64,000 bases of DNA, taken from NCBI GenBank assembly GCA_965277875.1, contig CBDIDV010000002.1:2170001-2234000 (forward strand), read 5' to 3'. The notes below the pieces were generated by a model, which was not told the origin of the DNA, searched no databases, and saw only the letters and a program-made list of their open reading frames with translations. The DNA comes from CAWFQB01 sp965277875 (lineage in GTDB: Bacteria > Armatimonadota > Chthonomonadetes > Chthonomonadales > Chthonomonadaceae). Positions 50,154-59,436 of this stretch are shown here, piece after piece (positions within the stretch are counted from its first letter, which is position 1; every line of letters begins with the position of its first letter). Both the position numbers and the translations under genes were made by a program.

Positions 50154-52583
50154 TCAAGGGGATGTGCCGCCCGTGCTGTCCGGTGGTTTTTGTCCGCCGG
50201 TGTCGTCCTTTTTTTCGCCCTGTCCGTCCTTTGCGTCCGATGTGTCGGGAGTGGGGTTGTCGGGTGTGGGCTGCTTGTCCTGCGCGTCGTCGGGGGCTGT
50301 GACCGTAATAGGCCCGCTGCCGTTTTCCGCCGCGACGAAACCTGTCGGCAGCGGCTTTCCTTCTTCGTCCCGCGCCTGCGGTTTCTCTGCGATTCGCTTT
50401 GCCGCCGCCGTTTTCGCCTCGGACTTGAGCGTGTCTGTGAGCGCGATTAGCGTGGGTGCGGCGACGGGGCCGGACGCGAGACCGCGCGCCGCGTTGCTTT
50501 TGCGCTGTAGGGGCAGCGCGGCCTGCATGAACTGCGTCCACAGCGGAACGCACAGATGCCCGCCCGTCGCGCCCTCCATCGGCAGGTAGTTTGTCGTCAC
50601 AACGGTTTGCGTCGCGCCGCTATCGGAACGCTCGATTTTGGTTTCTTTGCGCGCGCGCGCGACCCAGATGGCCGTGGCGAGATCGGCATTGTAGCCTACG
50701 AACCATGCGTCCCGGTGGCTATTTGTCGTGCCGGTCTTGCCATGCGCGTCGTCAATGGACGCGGCCCCGGTCGCGGTTCCGCTTGTCACCACTTCGCGCA
50801 GGGCGACATTGATCTCGTCCAACGTGCGCTGTTTAAGAAACCGCGTGTGCCGCCGTGTGGCGGGATCGTCCTGAAATACATCCTGGCCGCGCGCATCCGT
50901 GATCTTGGTGATGAAAGCCGGTTCGAAGCGCTCGCCGCCATTGGCGAACGTGGTGTAGGCCGAGCAGAGTTCGATGGGGTGTACGCCGCTTGCGCCCAGC
51001 GCGAGAGGCAGCGTCGGCTCCAGGGTCGTGCGTATGCCCAGGCGGGCGGCAAGGGCGGCGATGTTAGCCGGCCCCGCTTCCTCGCCCACCTTGACGGCGA
51101 CCGTGTTGAGTGAATGCCTTAGAGCGTCCAGCATATCCGTTCGGCCTCTGTACCGCTCATCGTAGTTATGGACGACGTACTCTTTCGGCGCGGCGGGATA
51201 CGTGAGCGGCACGTCCTTATAGATGGAGAGCAGGTCGCAATGCCCGGTCTCGAAAGCCGTGGCATACGCAAAAGGCTTGAAGCACGAGCCGGGCTGACGA
51301 ACGCCGCGCGTCACGGCGTCGAACTGATCGCGCATAAAATTCGGCCCGCCCACCAGGGCGCGAACATATCCGGTACGCGGGTCTAAGCTGACGATTGCGC
51401 CCACGTTCGGGCTTTGGCCTGACGCGCTGCCCTGCCTGAGCGCGTCGCGCAGGGTCTTTTCCGCTGCCCGCTGCATCTGCCAGTTGAGTGTCGTAGTGAT
51501 CTGTACGCCGGAATATACGAACTCCGGGCCGTATTTTTCGCGCACAAGCGCGACTACGTCGGACACAAAATAAGGGGCTTTCCACGAGGCCATACTTTGA
51601 GGATGGGGGCGCAGTACATGCGGCTTTTCGGTCAGCGCGCGCGCCTCCTGATCGGGCGTGATTTTGCCGTTCGCGCGCAGACGGTCCAGCACATCGCGCC
51701 GCCGATCCAATGCGGCGCGCAGATGCACGGTAGGCGTGTAGGCAGTAGGACGCTGCGGAATGCCGGCGAGCAGAGCGGCCTCGCCCCATGTCAACTCGCG
51801 CGCCGATTTGCCCAGGTAGCTTTGCGCGGCGGCCTCGATGCCGTAGTTGCCGCTGCCATAATAGACCGAGTTGAGGTACGCTTCCAAAATAGCGTGTTTG
51901 GAATATTTTTGTTCGATGCGGCGGGCCAGCAGCATCTCGGCGATCTTGCGCCGGTACGTTTTCTCGCTTGTCAGGTAGAGGTTGCGGGCGAGCTGCTGCG
52001 TCAGCGTACTGCCCCCTTGCCCCCGCGCCCGTCCCAGCCGCAGATTGCTCCACAGGGCGCGCAGTACGCCCCGCCCGTCCACGCCGTCATGCTGATAAAA
52101 CCGCTCGTCTTCAACGGCAATCGTCGCCTCGATCATGTCGGGCGCGATGTTGGACAGGCTTACGGGCCGCTGATCTCGCGTCTGAAGGACGGCCAGCATC
52201 TCGCCGTCACTGGATATAAGCGTCGTGCTTTTGTTCAGGCGCACATCGGCCAGACTGCTGATGTCGGGCAGGCCGTTCGCTACGCTTCGCACCGTCCACA
52301 TGACAAACAGCAATGCCAGGGCCGTCAGGCTCAATGCAGTCAGCGCGGCCAGAGCAAACCGCCGCCGCCAAACGCCCCACCTTACAGAACGCTCCACAGA
52401 CGCCGGGCGCACTGTAGCTGCTACAGCGCGCCCAGTTTCAGAAGAATCATCGGCGTTACGCCCGCCGACAGTTTGTGTATCCTGATGTCTCAAAGTCGGT
52501 AATCTCTCTACGAAACAGATGGCGCGAACATCAATGACGGCCTGCCGGAACTGGTTTTTGTAAATTTTCAGCCGTGTCCCCAT
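50154..52583 (-). CDS. class A penicillin-binding protein (bifunctional transglycosylase/transpeptidase)
   Basis: An 809-residue PBP1-type enzyme. One TM helix (about residues 84-105) is followed by the GT51 domain with VEDERFYQHDGVD (catalytic Glu near 158) and GGSTLTQQLARN, and a transpeptidase domain with SCFK (Ser 433), SLN (491) and KTGTT (616). After about residue 690 comes a Pro/Asp/Lys-rich disordered tail. It builds and cross-links peptidoglycan. ATG 52583 has GAGG 9 nt before it but overlaps the DUF2283 gene by 53 nt; TTG 52493 is an alternative without overlap. Confidence 0.93.
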   Translation of the reverse strand: MGTRLKIYKNQFRQAVIDVRAICFVERLPTLRHQDTQTVGGRNADDSSETGRAVAATVRPASVERSVRWGVWRRRFALAALTALSLTALALLFVMWTVRSVANGLPDISSLADVRLNKSTTLISSDGEMLAVLQTRDQRPVSLSNIAPDMIEATIAVEDERFYQHDGVDGRGVLRALWSNLRLGRARGQGGSTLTQQLARNLYLTSEKTYRRKIAEMLLARRIEQKYSKHAILEAYLNSVYYGSGNYGIEAAAQSYLGKSARELTWGEAALLAGIPQRPTAYTPTVHLRAALDRRRDVLDRLRANGKITPDQEARALTEKPHVLRPHPQSMASWKAPYFVSDVVALVREKYGPEFVYSGVQITTTLNWQMQRAAEKTLRDALRQGSASGQSPNVGAIVSLDPRTGYVRALVGGPNFMRDQFDAVTRGVRQPGSCFKPFAYATAFETGHCDLLSIYKDVPLTYPAAPKEYVVHNYDERYRGRTDMLDALRHSLNTVAVKVGEEAGPANIAALAARLGIRTTLEPTLPLALGASGVHPIELCSAYTTFANGGERFEPAFITKITDARGQDVFQDDPATRRHTRFLKQRTLDEINVALREVVTSGTATGAASIDDAHGKTGTTNSHRDAWFVGYNADLATAIWVARARKETKIERSDSGATQTVVTTNYLPMEGATGGHLCVPLWTQFMQAALPLQRKSNAARGLASGPVAAPTLIALTDTLKSEAKTAAAKRIAEKPQARDEEGKPLPTGFVAAENGSGPITVTAPDDAQDKQPTPDNPTPDTSDAKDGQGEKKDDTGGQKPPDSTGGTSP

Positions 52584-52938
52584 GTTCTTTGACCTCGGAG
52601 ACTTCGGACATTTCCGCTGATCCTACTTTGCCGCTCGCGTAGACGGGAACCGGGTAACGTCGTACACCGTCCTTGTGTCTGTCGCCGGACATGCTGCCTG
52701 TCATCAATTCGGAGGTGTACTCACCCCCACTATTTGCTGTGCGGGGTCGAAGCGTTGCCTCGATAGACACTTTCGCGCCTGCGCGTTTGCTTACATCCAA
52801 CACCTCTATACCGATTACCTGACCGTCTTCGTCATAGTCCAAAATGACGCCTGGCGCGACCTCGTCGCTTTCTTCAACAGGTGCGGCAGACAATCTCAAC
52901 ATAAGCGCGTCAACAATCGGGTCATAACTCATATTCAT
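52531..52938 (-). CDS. DUF2283 domain protein (antitoxin-like)
   Basis: A 135-residue protein whose N-terminal half is DUF2283: MSYDPIVDALMLRLS, VILDYDEDGQVIGIEVLDVSKRA. The other half (from about residue 60) is polar with no similarity and overlaps the start of the PBP frame by 53 nt. DUF2283 members often pair with DUF4258 toxin-like proteins, as here (ATGA overlap). GGAGG lies 5 nt before ATG 52938; an ATG two codons on is also possible. Confidence 0.8.
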   Translation of the reverse strand: MNMSYDPIVDALMLRLSAAPVEESDEVAPGVILDYDEDGQVIGIEVLDVSKRAGAKVSIEATLRPRTANSGGEYTSELMTGSMSGDRHKDGVRRYPVPVYASGKVGSAEMSEVSEVKEHGDTAENLQKPVPAGRH

Positions 52939-53222
52939 TCCGGCCTCCAATACTTGTCAATTTTGGTGGTCTGATAGACGGTCACAATTACAGCCGGGTC
53001 TTGATTGTCGGCTACTACCAGGCGAATTAAAAACATTTTCAACCTGCCGGGACTGCCGTTGGGCGGATAAAATATCATATTAAGGCGCGACTGGTAGATT
53101 CTACGCCCTGCCTCGCCTTCAAGAATCTGCTCCGGCGTGTTTATTATGTCCTCGATTACATCCAGAGGCAAATCACGCGCCTGCATTTGTTCGCGAGCAT
53201 GGACGGATAAAGTATATCTCAC
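52935..53222 (-). CDS. DUF4258 domain protein (toxin-like)
   Basis: A 95-residue DUF4258 protein, related to the RelE/HigB-like small toxins: LSVHAREQMQARDLPLDVIEDIINTPEQIL at the start and VVADNQDPAVIVTVYQTTKIDKYW at the end. Its catalytic role is unproven. GTG 53222 has GAGGAAA 10 nt upstream. It is the first gene of a pair with DUF2283, the usual order for this type II toxin-antitoxin-like module. Confidence 0.8.
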   Translation of the reverse strand: MRYTLSVHAREQMQARDLPLDVIEDIINTPEQILEGEAGRRIYQSRLNMIFYPPNGSPGRLKMFLIRLVVADNQDPAVIVTVYQTTKIDKYWRPE

Positions 53223-53400
53223 CAGGCAGTTTCCTCAGCCTCTGTTTACATTGCCTGACAATCCAGCGACTTGCACTGGAGATCGGTATCTCAATATAGC
53301 AGAATTGTGATGCCCTGTCAATGCGAGACACCTTGAAAATGCTCTTGACATTTCTACTGCAACACCGTACAATGTCAGCGTTTGATGTGCGTAATGCAGC

Positions 53401-53473
53401 GCGTCCGTAGCTCAGTGGATAGAGCTTCAGTCTTCGGAACTGAGAGTCGGGAGTTCGAATCTCTCCGGGCGCA
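53401..53473 (+). tRNA. tRNA-Arg (anticodon TCG)
   Basis: A complete cloverleaf: acceptor GCGTCCG/CGGGCGC, D-arm GCTC..GAGC, anticodon arm TCAGT-CTTCGGA-ACTGA with TCG in positions 34-36, T-arm GGGAG-TTCGAAT-CTCTC, discriminator A. CCA is not encoded. It reads CGA and other CGN codons. Confidence 0.95.
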
Positions 53474-53504
53474 TCCCCACAACCCGCCGTGCAAGCAGTA
53501 AGTC

Positions 53505-53548
53505 AAAAGCCCTGTGCAGAGTGTTCAACATCTCTGCACAGGGCTTTT
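53505..53548. terminator. bidirectional terminator between tRNA-Arg and the SirB1-like gene
   Basis: A perfect 17-bp inverted repeat (53505-53521 with 53532-53548) runs AAAAGCCC...GGGCTTTT, giving a GC stem with a T-run on both strands. It serves the tRNA on the plus strand and the gene ending at 53585 on the minus strand. Confidence 0.9.
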
Positions 53549-53584
53549 GCTGTCATAGCCTATTGTGTTTGAACTTATTTGAAC

Positions 53585-54499
53585 TTAATTCAGGCGGGCG
53601 CGAAGATGGTACGCCTGATCTATGGCGCGGTGAATGCGGGCGGCATCCGATGCGTCGGGAACGCAGTCAAGGTAGCGCGTCAGCCACGCCACGGCTTTTG
53701 AGTACGCGCGTTCCTGCAGAAACAGCAGGCCCCTGTCGCGGATGTCGTCGGCGTTGTCCGGCACGACGACAAGCATTTGTTCGACCACGCGCCCCGCCCG
53801 CTCCGGCTCTTCGCGGCGCAGATAGGCCTGTTTGAGATTATTGAGCAGGCGGTACAGGATCAGGCGGTTGGGCGTGGGCTGCAAGTAAGCCGGATCGAAT
53901 GCGACGGGCCGGCCCAGAATATGTTCCAATCGCGCCTGACAGGAGGCCGGGGTGAGGATTTCGCCGCCGTAAAACGGATCAATCAGAATGGCGTCCTCGT
54001 CAAGCCCACTGGCGGTGTCGCAGCGCACGATGAAGTGGAGAGGCAGGCCCACGCCGCACACGGGCAGGCCCAATCGCTGCGCCACGGCAACGTAGATTAT
54101 GCTCAGGGTGATGGGCAGGCCGCTGCGCGCGTCCAGCACTTTGTTCAGGAAACTGTTGGACGGATTGTAATAGTCCTCCTCGTTGCCCCGAAAGCCCTGC
54201 TCATCGAACAGGTAGGCATTGAGAATAGCGATTGCGCGGTCGGGACTCTCAACGCTCCCGATACGCTCACGCGCTCCCTGCGCCAACAGATCAATCTGGT
54301 GCATACAAGCTGCGATGTCCAGTTGCGGATAATGGTCGGCGGCGATGACGAGGGAGGCAAGCCCCAGGTCAATAGCTTCTTCATCACCTGCCACGACTTC
54401 GGTAAGCGCGTGAAGCGCGGCGGGATGTGATGTATCATGCGAAACGGCAGGCGCAATTGACGGAGGAGCGAACGGGCGAAAAGGTTCTTCTGATTTCAC
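53585..54499 (-). CDS. SirB1-like transglutaminase-fold protein with TPR tail
   Basis: A 304-residue member of the SirB1 family: AIAILNAYLFDEQGFRGNEEDYYNPSNSFLNKVLD in outline, then RSGLPITLSIIYVAVAQRLGLPVCGVGLPLHFIVR, where Cys and His would be the transglutaminase-like pair, then LIDPFYGGEIL. The C-terminal 90 residues are TPR-like helices. Function in bacteria is not settled. The length is usual for the family. Start ATG 54499; no strong ribosome site. Confidence 0.85.
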   Translation of the reverse strand: MKSEEPFRPFAPPSIAPAVSHDTSHPAALHALTEVVAGDEEAIDLGLASLVIAADHYPQLDIAACMHQIDLLAQGARERIGSVESPDRAIAILNAYLFDEQGFRGNEEDYYNPSNSFLNKVLDARSGLPITLSIIYVAVAQRLGLPVCGVGLPLHFIVRCDTASGLDEDAILIDPFYGGEILTPASCQARLEHILGRPVAFDPAYLQPTPNRLILYRLLNNLKQAYLRREEPERAGRVVEQMLVVVPDNADDIRDRGLLFLQERAYSKAVAWLTRYLDCVPDASDAARIHRAIDQAYHLRARLN

Positions 54500-54805
54500 G
54501 GGTTTGTTTTATCCAGGAACGACAAAATAGGCACGAATTGAAAGTACGCGGAAGAAGCGGAAAATAGGGCGGCGGGCAGATTAGTTCCAAAATAAGCCCT
54601 GCATGTTGATTATACAGCTTCAATCGTCAGGATGCCGGGTTATCTTTTGCGTTCCGCGCGTTCACCCATTCGCCGACGCACTTTCCCCGCGCATCTTGTT
54701 TTGCACTGCCGCATATTCCAGCGTATTCTGTTCGTCCGTGTTCATTCAGCCTTCAGCATCCTGGCCGCATCCTGTATGCGGCCATGCGCGTACAAACCTG
54801 CCCCC

Positions 54806-56338
54806 CTAACTCACGCGTTCTCCGCTCGTTTCACGGCTCAGGCGTTCGTTGTTGGCATGGACTTCATTTTCGATGCGTTCCTCTTTTTCGGCCCAGCGCG
54901 CAATGTTACGCGCCATGCCGCCGAACACGAACACATGAAACGGCAGCGACCCGTACCAGTACGCGTAGCCCCAGAACCCGTTGGGATAGTAGTAGGCGGT
55001 TTGTTCCAGTTCGCGCCTGCCGTCCCCGGTCTCTTTGATGCGAAACTCCAGCCACGCCCGCCCCGGCACTTTCATCTCGGCCCGCAGCAGCAATCGTTTC
55101 GGGCTGTAATCTTCCACGCGCCAGAAATCTATGGCGTCGCCTATCGCCACCTGTTCCGGATGACGCCGGCCGCGCCGGACACCTACGCCGCCGATGATCC
55201 GATCCATCGCGCCGCGTATGTCCCATAGATAATCCGCATAGTACCAGCCGACGCGACCGCCGATGCGCGACGTGGCGCGGCGCAGCATTTCGGCGCTCGC
55301 CGACGTAACGACGACCTGCCGATTTCGGATCAGGCTTTTGTCGGCGGGCGTGGCGTCCAGACTGCGGGGTATCGCGCCGCTGATCGCGCCCGACCAGCGC
55401 GTCGGAATGCGGTACTCATTCGTCGCCCTGAGCGCGCGTGCCACGGCCTCGCGAAACGGCGTCAGCGGCACGTGCATCAATTTTTGCGCGTCGTCATTCT
55501 CCACCACGGTTTCCGAGCGCAGACCTTCGATCAGGGGAAATGCGATGGATGCGGGAATAGGCGTCATAAGATTGACCCAGTACGCCGAAACACGGGGCGT
55601 AAGAACCGGAACCGTGATGATGATCCGTTTCAAATGTCTTACTTCGGCAAACGTCAGCATCATCTGCTTGTATGTCAGCACATCCGGCCCGCCGATGTCC
55701 AGTATCCGGCCGGGGCATTCGGCGCATTCCAGGGCGGCGGCGAGATAGTTGAGCGCGTCAATGATGAAAATAGGCTGTGTGCGCGTGTTGACCCAGCGCG
55801 GCGTGACCATGATCGGCAGTTTTTCGGTCAGGGTACGCAGCATCTCGAAGGACGCGCTGCCCGATCCGACGATCACGGCAGCGCGGAACTCGGTCACGGG
55901 AACGCTGCCCTGCCTTAGCACATCCCCCACCTCATGCCTGCTGTGCAGATGCGCCGATGTTTTCTCATCGCGATGCCCCAGCCCGCCCAGATAGACGATG
56001 TGCTTGACACCCGCGAGCGCGGCAGCGCGGGCGAAGTTAGCCGCGCCCGTGTGGTCGCGCTGCTCGAACCCCTTTTCACCTCCGCCCATCGCGTGTATCA
56101 AGTAGTAGGCTGTGTCAATGTCTTTGAGGGCTTCGGCGAGCGAGTCGCAGTCCAGCACGTCCCCAGTGACAAGTTCCAGATGCGCGGGCGTGGGAGCGTC
56201 CGCCTCGAAGCGCCCGGTAAGCTGATTGGCCTGACGCGCCATGCAGCGCACCGGGTAGCCCCGCTGCAATAGCAGTGGTATCAGCCTGCCGCCCACATAC
56301 CCGCTCGCCCCCGTTACCAGCACACGTTTCATAGTCAT
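54806..56338 (-). CDS. SDR (NAD-dependent epimerase-like) fused to DUF2867
   Basis: A 510-residue two-part protein. Residues 1 to about 300 are an atypical SDR: RVLVTGASGYVGGRLIPLLLQRGYPV, AYYLIHAMGGG, HIVYLGGLG and VTEFRAAVIVGSGSASFEM. Residues from about 345 form DUF2867: GRVGWYYADYLWDIRGAMDRIIGGVG, WRVEDYSPKRLLLRAEMKVPGRAWLEF and YPNGFWGYAYWYGSLPFHVFVFGGM. The fusion is known from many bacteria with an unknown substrate. ATG 56338 or 56332. Confidence 0.88.
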   Translation of the reverse strand: MTMKRVLVTGASGYVGGRLIPLLLQRGYPVRCMARQANQLTGRFEADAPTPAHLELVTGDVLDCDSLAEALKDIDTAYYLIHAMGGGEKGFEQRDHTGAANFARAAALAGVKHIVYLGGLGHRDEKTSAHLHSRHEVGDVLRQGSVPVTEFRAAVIVGSGSASFEMLRTLTEKLPIMVTPRWVNTRTQPIFIIDALNYLAAALECAECPGRILDIGGPDVLTYKQMMLTFAEVRHLKRIIITVPVLTPRVSAYWVNLMTPIPASIAFPLIEGLRSETVVENDDAQKLMHVPLTPFREAVARALRATNEYRIPTRWSGAISGAIPRSLDATPADKSLIRNRQVVVTSASAEMLRRATSRIGGRVGWYYADYLWDIRGAMDRIIGGVGVRRGRRHPEQVAIGDAIDFWRVEDYSPKRLLLRAEMKVPGRAWLEFRIKETGDGRRELEQTAYYYPNGFWGYAYWYGSLPFHVFVFGGMARNIARWAEKEERIENEVHANNERLSRETSGERVS

Positions 56339-56434
56339 ATCACTTCTCGCTCACTATTTGGACAAACGGTTATGGTGGAAAGCGCGGCGCAAGCAGAGCG
56401 CCGACACAAAAATGAGGTTTCACAACTGAAATGT

Positions 56435-56469
56435 TTTTTGCCTGCCCGACAGTGCGGGGCAGGCAAAAA
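56435..56469. terminator. bidirectional terminator
   Basis: A perfect 13-bp stem (56435-56447 with 56457-56469) flanked by T5 and A5, with a 9-nt loop. It ends the minus-strand gene stopping at 56490. Confidence 0.88.
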
Positions 56470-56489
56470 TAAGCGGATTGATAAGGATG

Positions 56490-56810
56490 TCAGCCGGTAA
56501 TCAGGCGCAGGGCGTCGGCGACGCCGATTTGTAGGTGCGGCACGACATAGCCGGACAACCCTGCCTGCGCTTCCCTGCCAAGCGTGATCAGCACCTGCCC
56601 CCGGTTGAGAATACGCAAAGTCAGACCCGCCTTGTAAAGATAGTCGGCGGCCTCACGCAATGTACCCAGCCGATCCCGCCGGAATCCACCCAATGCGCGA
56701 AAGAACGGGCCAGGGTTCTCCAGATCCAGCGTAAGGTTCTGCCCCTCTCCCGTAAAACGAATTGGCACATCGTCTACGCTGATCTCAAGCGAACCTTCAA
56801 AAGAGAACAT
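56490..56810 (-). CDS. hypothetical small protein
   Basis: A 106-residue protein starting MFSFEGSLEISVDDVPIRF, with a beta-rich first half and a helical middle (TLREAADYLYKAGLTLRIL) ending in VLITLGREAQAG. Not recognised. ATG 56810 has AAGGA 8 nt upstream; the frame is open further, but that part overlaps the preceding gene. It lies 23 nt behind the gene at 56834-57142 and is surely co-transcribed with it. Confidence 0.65.
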   Translation of the reverse strand: MFSFEGSLEISVDDVPIRFTGEGQNLTLDLENPGPFFRALGGFRRDRLGTLREAADYLYKAGLTLRILNRGQVLITLGREAQAGLSGYVVPHLQIGVADALRLITG

Positions 56811-56833
56811 GATTGTTCCTTGTCCGAGTGTTC

Positions 56834-57142
56834 TTATGGCTTGGCCGCGCCGCCCATGCCCGGCTCGTAGGTGCGGATGCGGATAGTTCCGTTCATCTTC
56901 CACTTGGCGCTGGGCGCGTTCGCGCCGGTGTCGCGGGGAACCATCACTTCCATGTTCTCGAAGGTATATTCGATAACCGCGCCGCGCCCCGTCAGGAACG
57001 TATACAGCCCTTCCGCCAGGTGCGGCCAGGTCGTGACGCCGTTATTTTCCGGCTGTGCGCTGGCGGATGCCGCGCTGCCGTGTGTGCCGTTGCCGCCCGT
57101 AAAGGTGGTCGTTACGCTGCCCGCCGTGTTCACATCTGACAT
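56834..57142 (-). CDS. conserved hypothetical protein
   Basis: A 102-residue protein: a Gly/Thr/Ser-rich start and a compact second half with WPHLAEGLYTFLTGRGAVIEYTFENMEVMVPRD in outline and AKWKMNGTIRIRT. I recall similar unnamed proteins in cyanobacteria and actinobacteria, always next to small partner genes, but no function. ATG 57142 has no strong ribosome site. It heads a two-gene operon. Confidence 0.65.
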   Translation of the reverse strand: MSDVNTAGSVTTTFTGGNGTHGSAASASAQPENNGVTTWPHLAEGLYTFLTGRGAVIEYTFENMEVMVPRDTGANAPSAKWKMNGTIRIRTYEPGMGGAAKP

Positions 57143-57698
57143 GGTGTTTTTGTCCTTTTTGTCGTGGAATTTTGCCCTGCCCCACTTTGTCAGCGCGCCA
57201 CAGGGCGCAGAGTAACAAAGCAGGCGGGAGGATAAAATTTGTGGCGTGTTTCGCCCGCGCTCTGGAACCGTATGACGGAACTTGGCGGACGCTCTCCCCT
57301 ATCAAACGCCCCGCGTACCCGCTTTGTTCCCCGTATACGCCCAGTGGTACAAAGAAAATTTGCGCCGCCTGTTGTCCACTGCTTTGTTCAATATTTGCCT
57401 TTGGAAATTCGTTCAATGACTCGTCTAACGACTTGAGAAAGGCTCTACTGCGCGGAACTTTATGATAGTGGTTTTGAAGTATGCGATTTTCTTTGCGCTT
57501 TGTTTCTGTGTCTTTTTCGCTGCCGCTCTTGACCGAATCGGAAATCCCGTTTACAATCCTAAGAAGTAAATAAGAAGTAAACGCTTTTCTTGCGCGGGCC
57601 TGCACGATCAATGCAGATTGCCACGAACCTATTACACGCTAAGTTGGAGTGAGTTAGCCTGCCGACAACAAGAACAGACAACGAGAACAGATGTAAGG
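57143..57698. other. intergenic, no gene recognised
   Basis: A 556-nt AT-richer gap between two divergent genes. No frame has a ribosome site or recognisable sequence. The only thing seen is the A/C-rich GCCGACAACA repeat near 57661. It probably holds the promoters of both flanking genes, which I cannot place. Confidence 0.5.
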
Positions 57699-58565
57699 AT
57701 GACTATGAAAATATTGATTACGGGCGCACGGGGCAACTTCCCCCTGGCCCTCGTGCCGCGCTTGCAGAGCGCGGGCCACAGTCTCGTGCTGTTCGACCTC
57801 GAACCCATGTCCGCGCCCAAAGGCAGCCAGAGCGTGCAGGCGGACATTCGGGATGCAAGCGCGGTGACACATGCCATGCAGGGATGCGAAGCCGTCATAC
57901 ACGCCATCGCCTACCACAGCAGTATCGCCGACTCGCGCAACTACAACGACTATTACAGCGTCAACGTCACCGGCACGCACAATGTTTTGCGATCCATGCT
58001 GCTGCACGGCGTCAAAAATCTGGTGTTCTCGTCGTCCGATGAGGTGTATGGCGAGGGGATGCGCGGCCTTCGGGTCATGGATGAGGCAGCCCCGTGCATC
58101 CCCGGCAATTACTCCGCGCTGACGAAGCTGTTGAGCGAGGACATGTGCCGGTTTTACGCGCGCGCGCATGGCGTCGGGGTCGCCCTGCTGCGCTACGGTC
58201 ACTTTGCGCCCGCCGACTGGACGACTGCGGGCATAGGACGACTGAGCAACTGGCTGGATCGCGAGGATGTGGCGCAGGCCAATGAACTGGCGCTGGGCGC
58301 GGTCGTCGCCGAGGAGTTCAAATGCGAGACGTTCCTGATCCAGTCGGCCAAGCCGTTTACGGATGACGACTGGCCCGAACTGGAACACGACCCCGCGAGC
58401 GTCGTGGAACGGTACTACGCCGGCGCGACCGAACTGTTGACACAGCACGGCCTGCACGTTCCCAAAATCCATACGCGCTACGACAACACCAAAGCCGCGA
58501 CGATGCTGGGTTACGAACCGCAGCATAATTTCGAGCAGTTTCTGGCCCGCCTACGCAGCGCGTAA
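57699..58565 (+). CDS. NAD-dependent epimerase/dehydratase (extended SDR)
   Basis: A 288-residue SDR: KILITGARGNFPLALVPRL with an altered glycine motif (GARGNFP instead of GxxGxxG), AVIHAIAYHSSIADS, NVTGTHNVLRSML, the Ser/Thr site VFSSSDEVYGEGM, and the active-site Tyr-Lys in NYSALTKLLSED. The substrate is unknown, probably a nucleotide sugar or similar. The start is ATG 57699 or 57705; AAGG lies 7 nt before the second. Confidence 0.82.
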   Translation: MTMKILITGARGNFPLALVPRLQSAGHSLVLFDLEPMSAPKGSQSVQADIRDASAVTHAMQGCEAVIHAIAYHSSIADSRNYNDYYSVNVTGTHNVLRSMLLHGVKNLVFSSSDEVYGEGMRGLRVMDEAAPCIPGNYSALTKLLSEDMCRFYARAHGVGVALLRYGHFAPADWTTAGIGRLSNWLDREDVAQANELALGAVVAEEFKCETFLIQSAKPFTDDDWPELEHDPASVVERYYAGATELLTQHGLHVPKIHTRYDNTKAATMLGYEPQHNFEQFLARLRSA

Positions 58566-58824
58566 ACGGCAAAGGGTACTATTCAGGCGTTGCGCCGGAC
58601 GCCAACACCTTCGACTGTTCCGTCCGCAGGACGGTCGGAGAAGCCTCACAGACCCGTACTTCAGTGCGGGGCTACGGCTGAATAGTCACCGGCAAGGTAA
58701 AATATTGCAGCTCCAAGAAGACGAACGCGCCGCTTTGTGATGCCCGCAGGAATTTGCAGGCACAACAAAACGGCGCGTCCACAGTAACAAACGTCATGAA
58801 CAAATAAAGGCTGGGGGAAACAGA

Positions 58825-59055
58825 TCAGGCGGCACAAGCAACAGGCAATATAGTATCTTTCAACTCCGCCGCTTTGTCCGCAAGCTGCGAGCCGGCATCC
58901 GCGCGCATGAACTGACGGCAAAACTCTCCCAATTTCACGATGGCGGCGCGCTGCTCGGAGGACAGGTCTACGGGACAGGTCATGGCGATCTCCAGCAGAC
59001 CCATTGCCTCTTCTTCTGTCAGTCGCAGGTTACGTTCTTCCAGGCGGTTGTGCAT
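58825..59055 (-). CDS. hypothetical helical small protein
   Basis: A 76-residue protein: NLRLTEEEAMGLLEIAMTCP and LSSEQRAAIVKLGEFCRQFMR form two to three helices. I recall similar short proteins in related genomes but no function. ATG 59055 has AAGGAG at 9-nt spacing. It stands alone. Confidence 0.65.
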   Translation of the reverse strand: MHNRLEERNLRLTEEEAMGLLEIAMTCPVDLSSEQRAAIVKLGEFCRQFMRADAGSQLADKAAELKDTILPVACAA

Positions 59056-59436
59056 GGCAATGTCTCCTTTCCATCAACTCCACATCTCACTCAAACCATA
59101 CCTCGTTCGCATCCACTACGCATCAAACTCGAACCTCATTTTCGGCTAATCCGCGCCGCTTCCGCATACCTGTACAGGACATACCTGCCTGAGAAGAGAA
59201 TGGTTTCACACTATCGCACCGCTTTGCAAGCGTCCGCTTCCAGAGGATGTCAACTGTATAGAGGAATTTGAGCGTGAAAAGTTTCTGCACTTTTACGGAT
59301 GCAAAAGCTGCGTCGTAGTATGTCGCAACGGCGCAATGTGCTGTTGTGTTGACGACATCAGCCCGCAAATTGTTCGTCAAGAACCCGGTTATACAGGAAA
59401 CAATCCGAATGTCACAGCCGTTTTTTATGTTTTGTC
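59056..59436. other. intergenic, no gene recognised
   Basis: This 381-nt gap holds several short frames without ribosome sites or recognisable sequence. I see no RNA gene or repeat. Confidence 0.45.

Noticed and set aside
57042..57611. 189-codon minus-strand frame upstream of the conserved hypothetical at 56834
   Set aside because: It overlaps the start of that gene in another frame, and has neither a start signal nor recognisable sequence.
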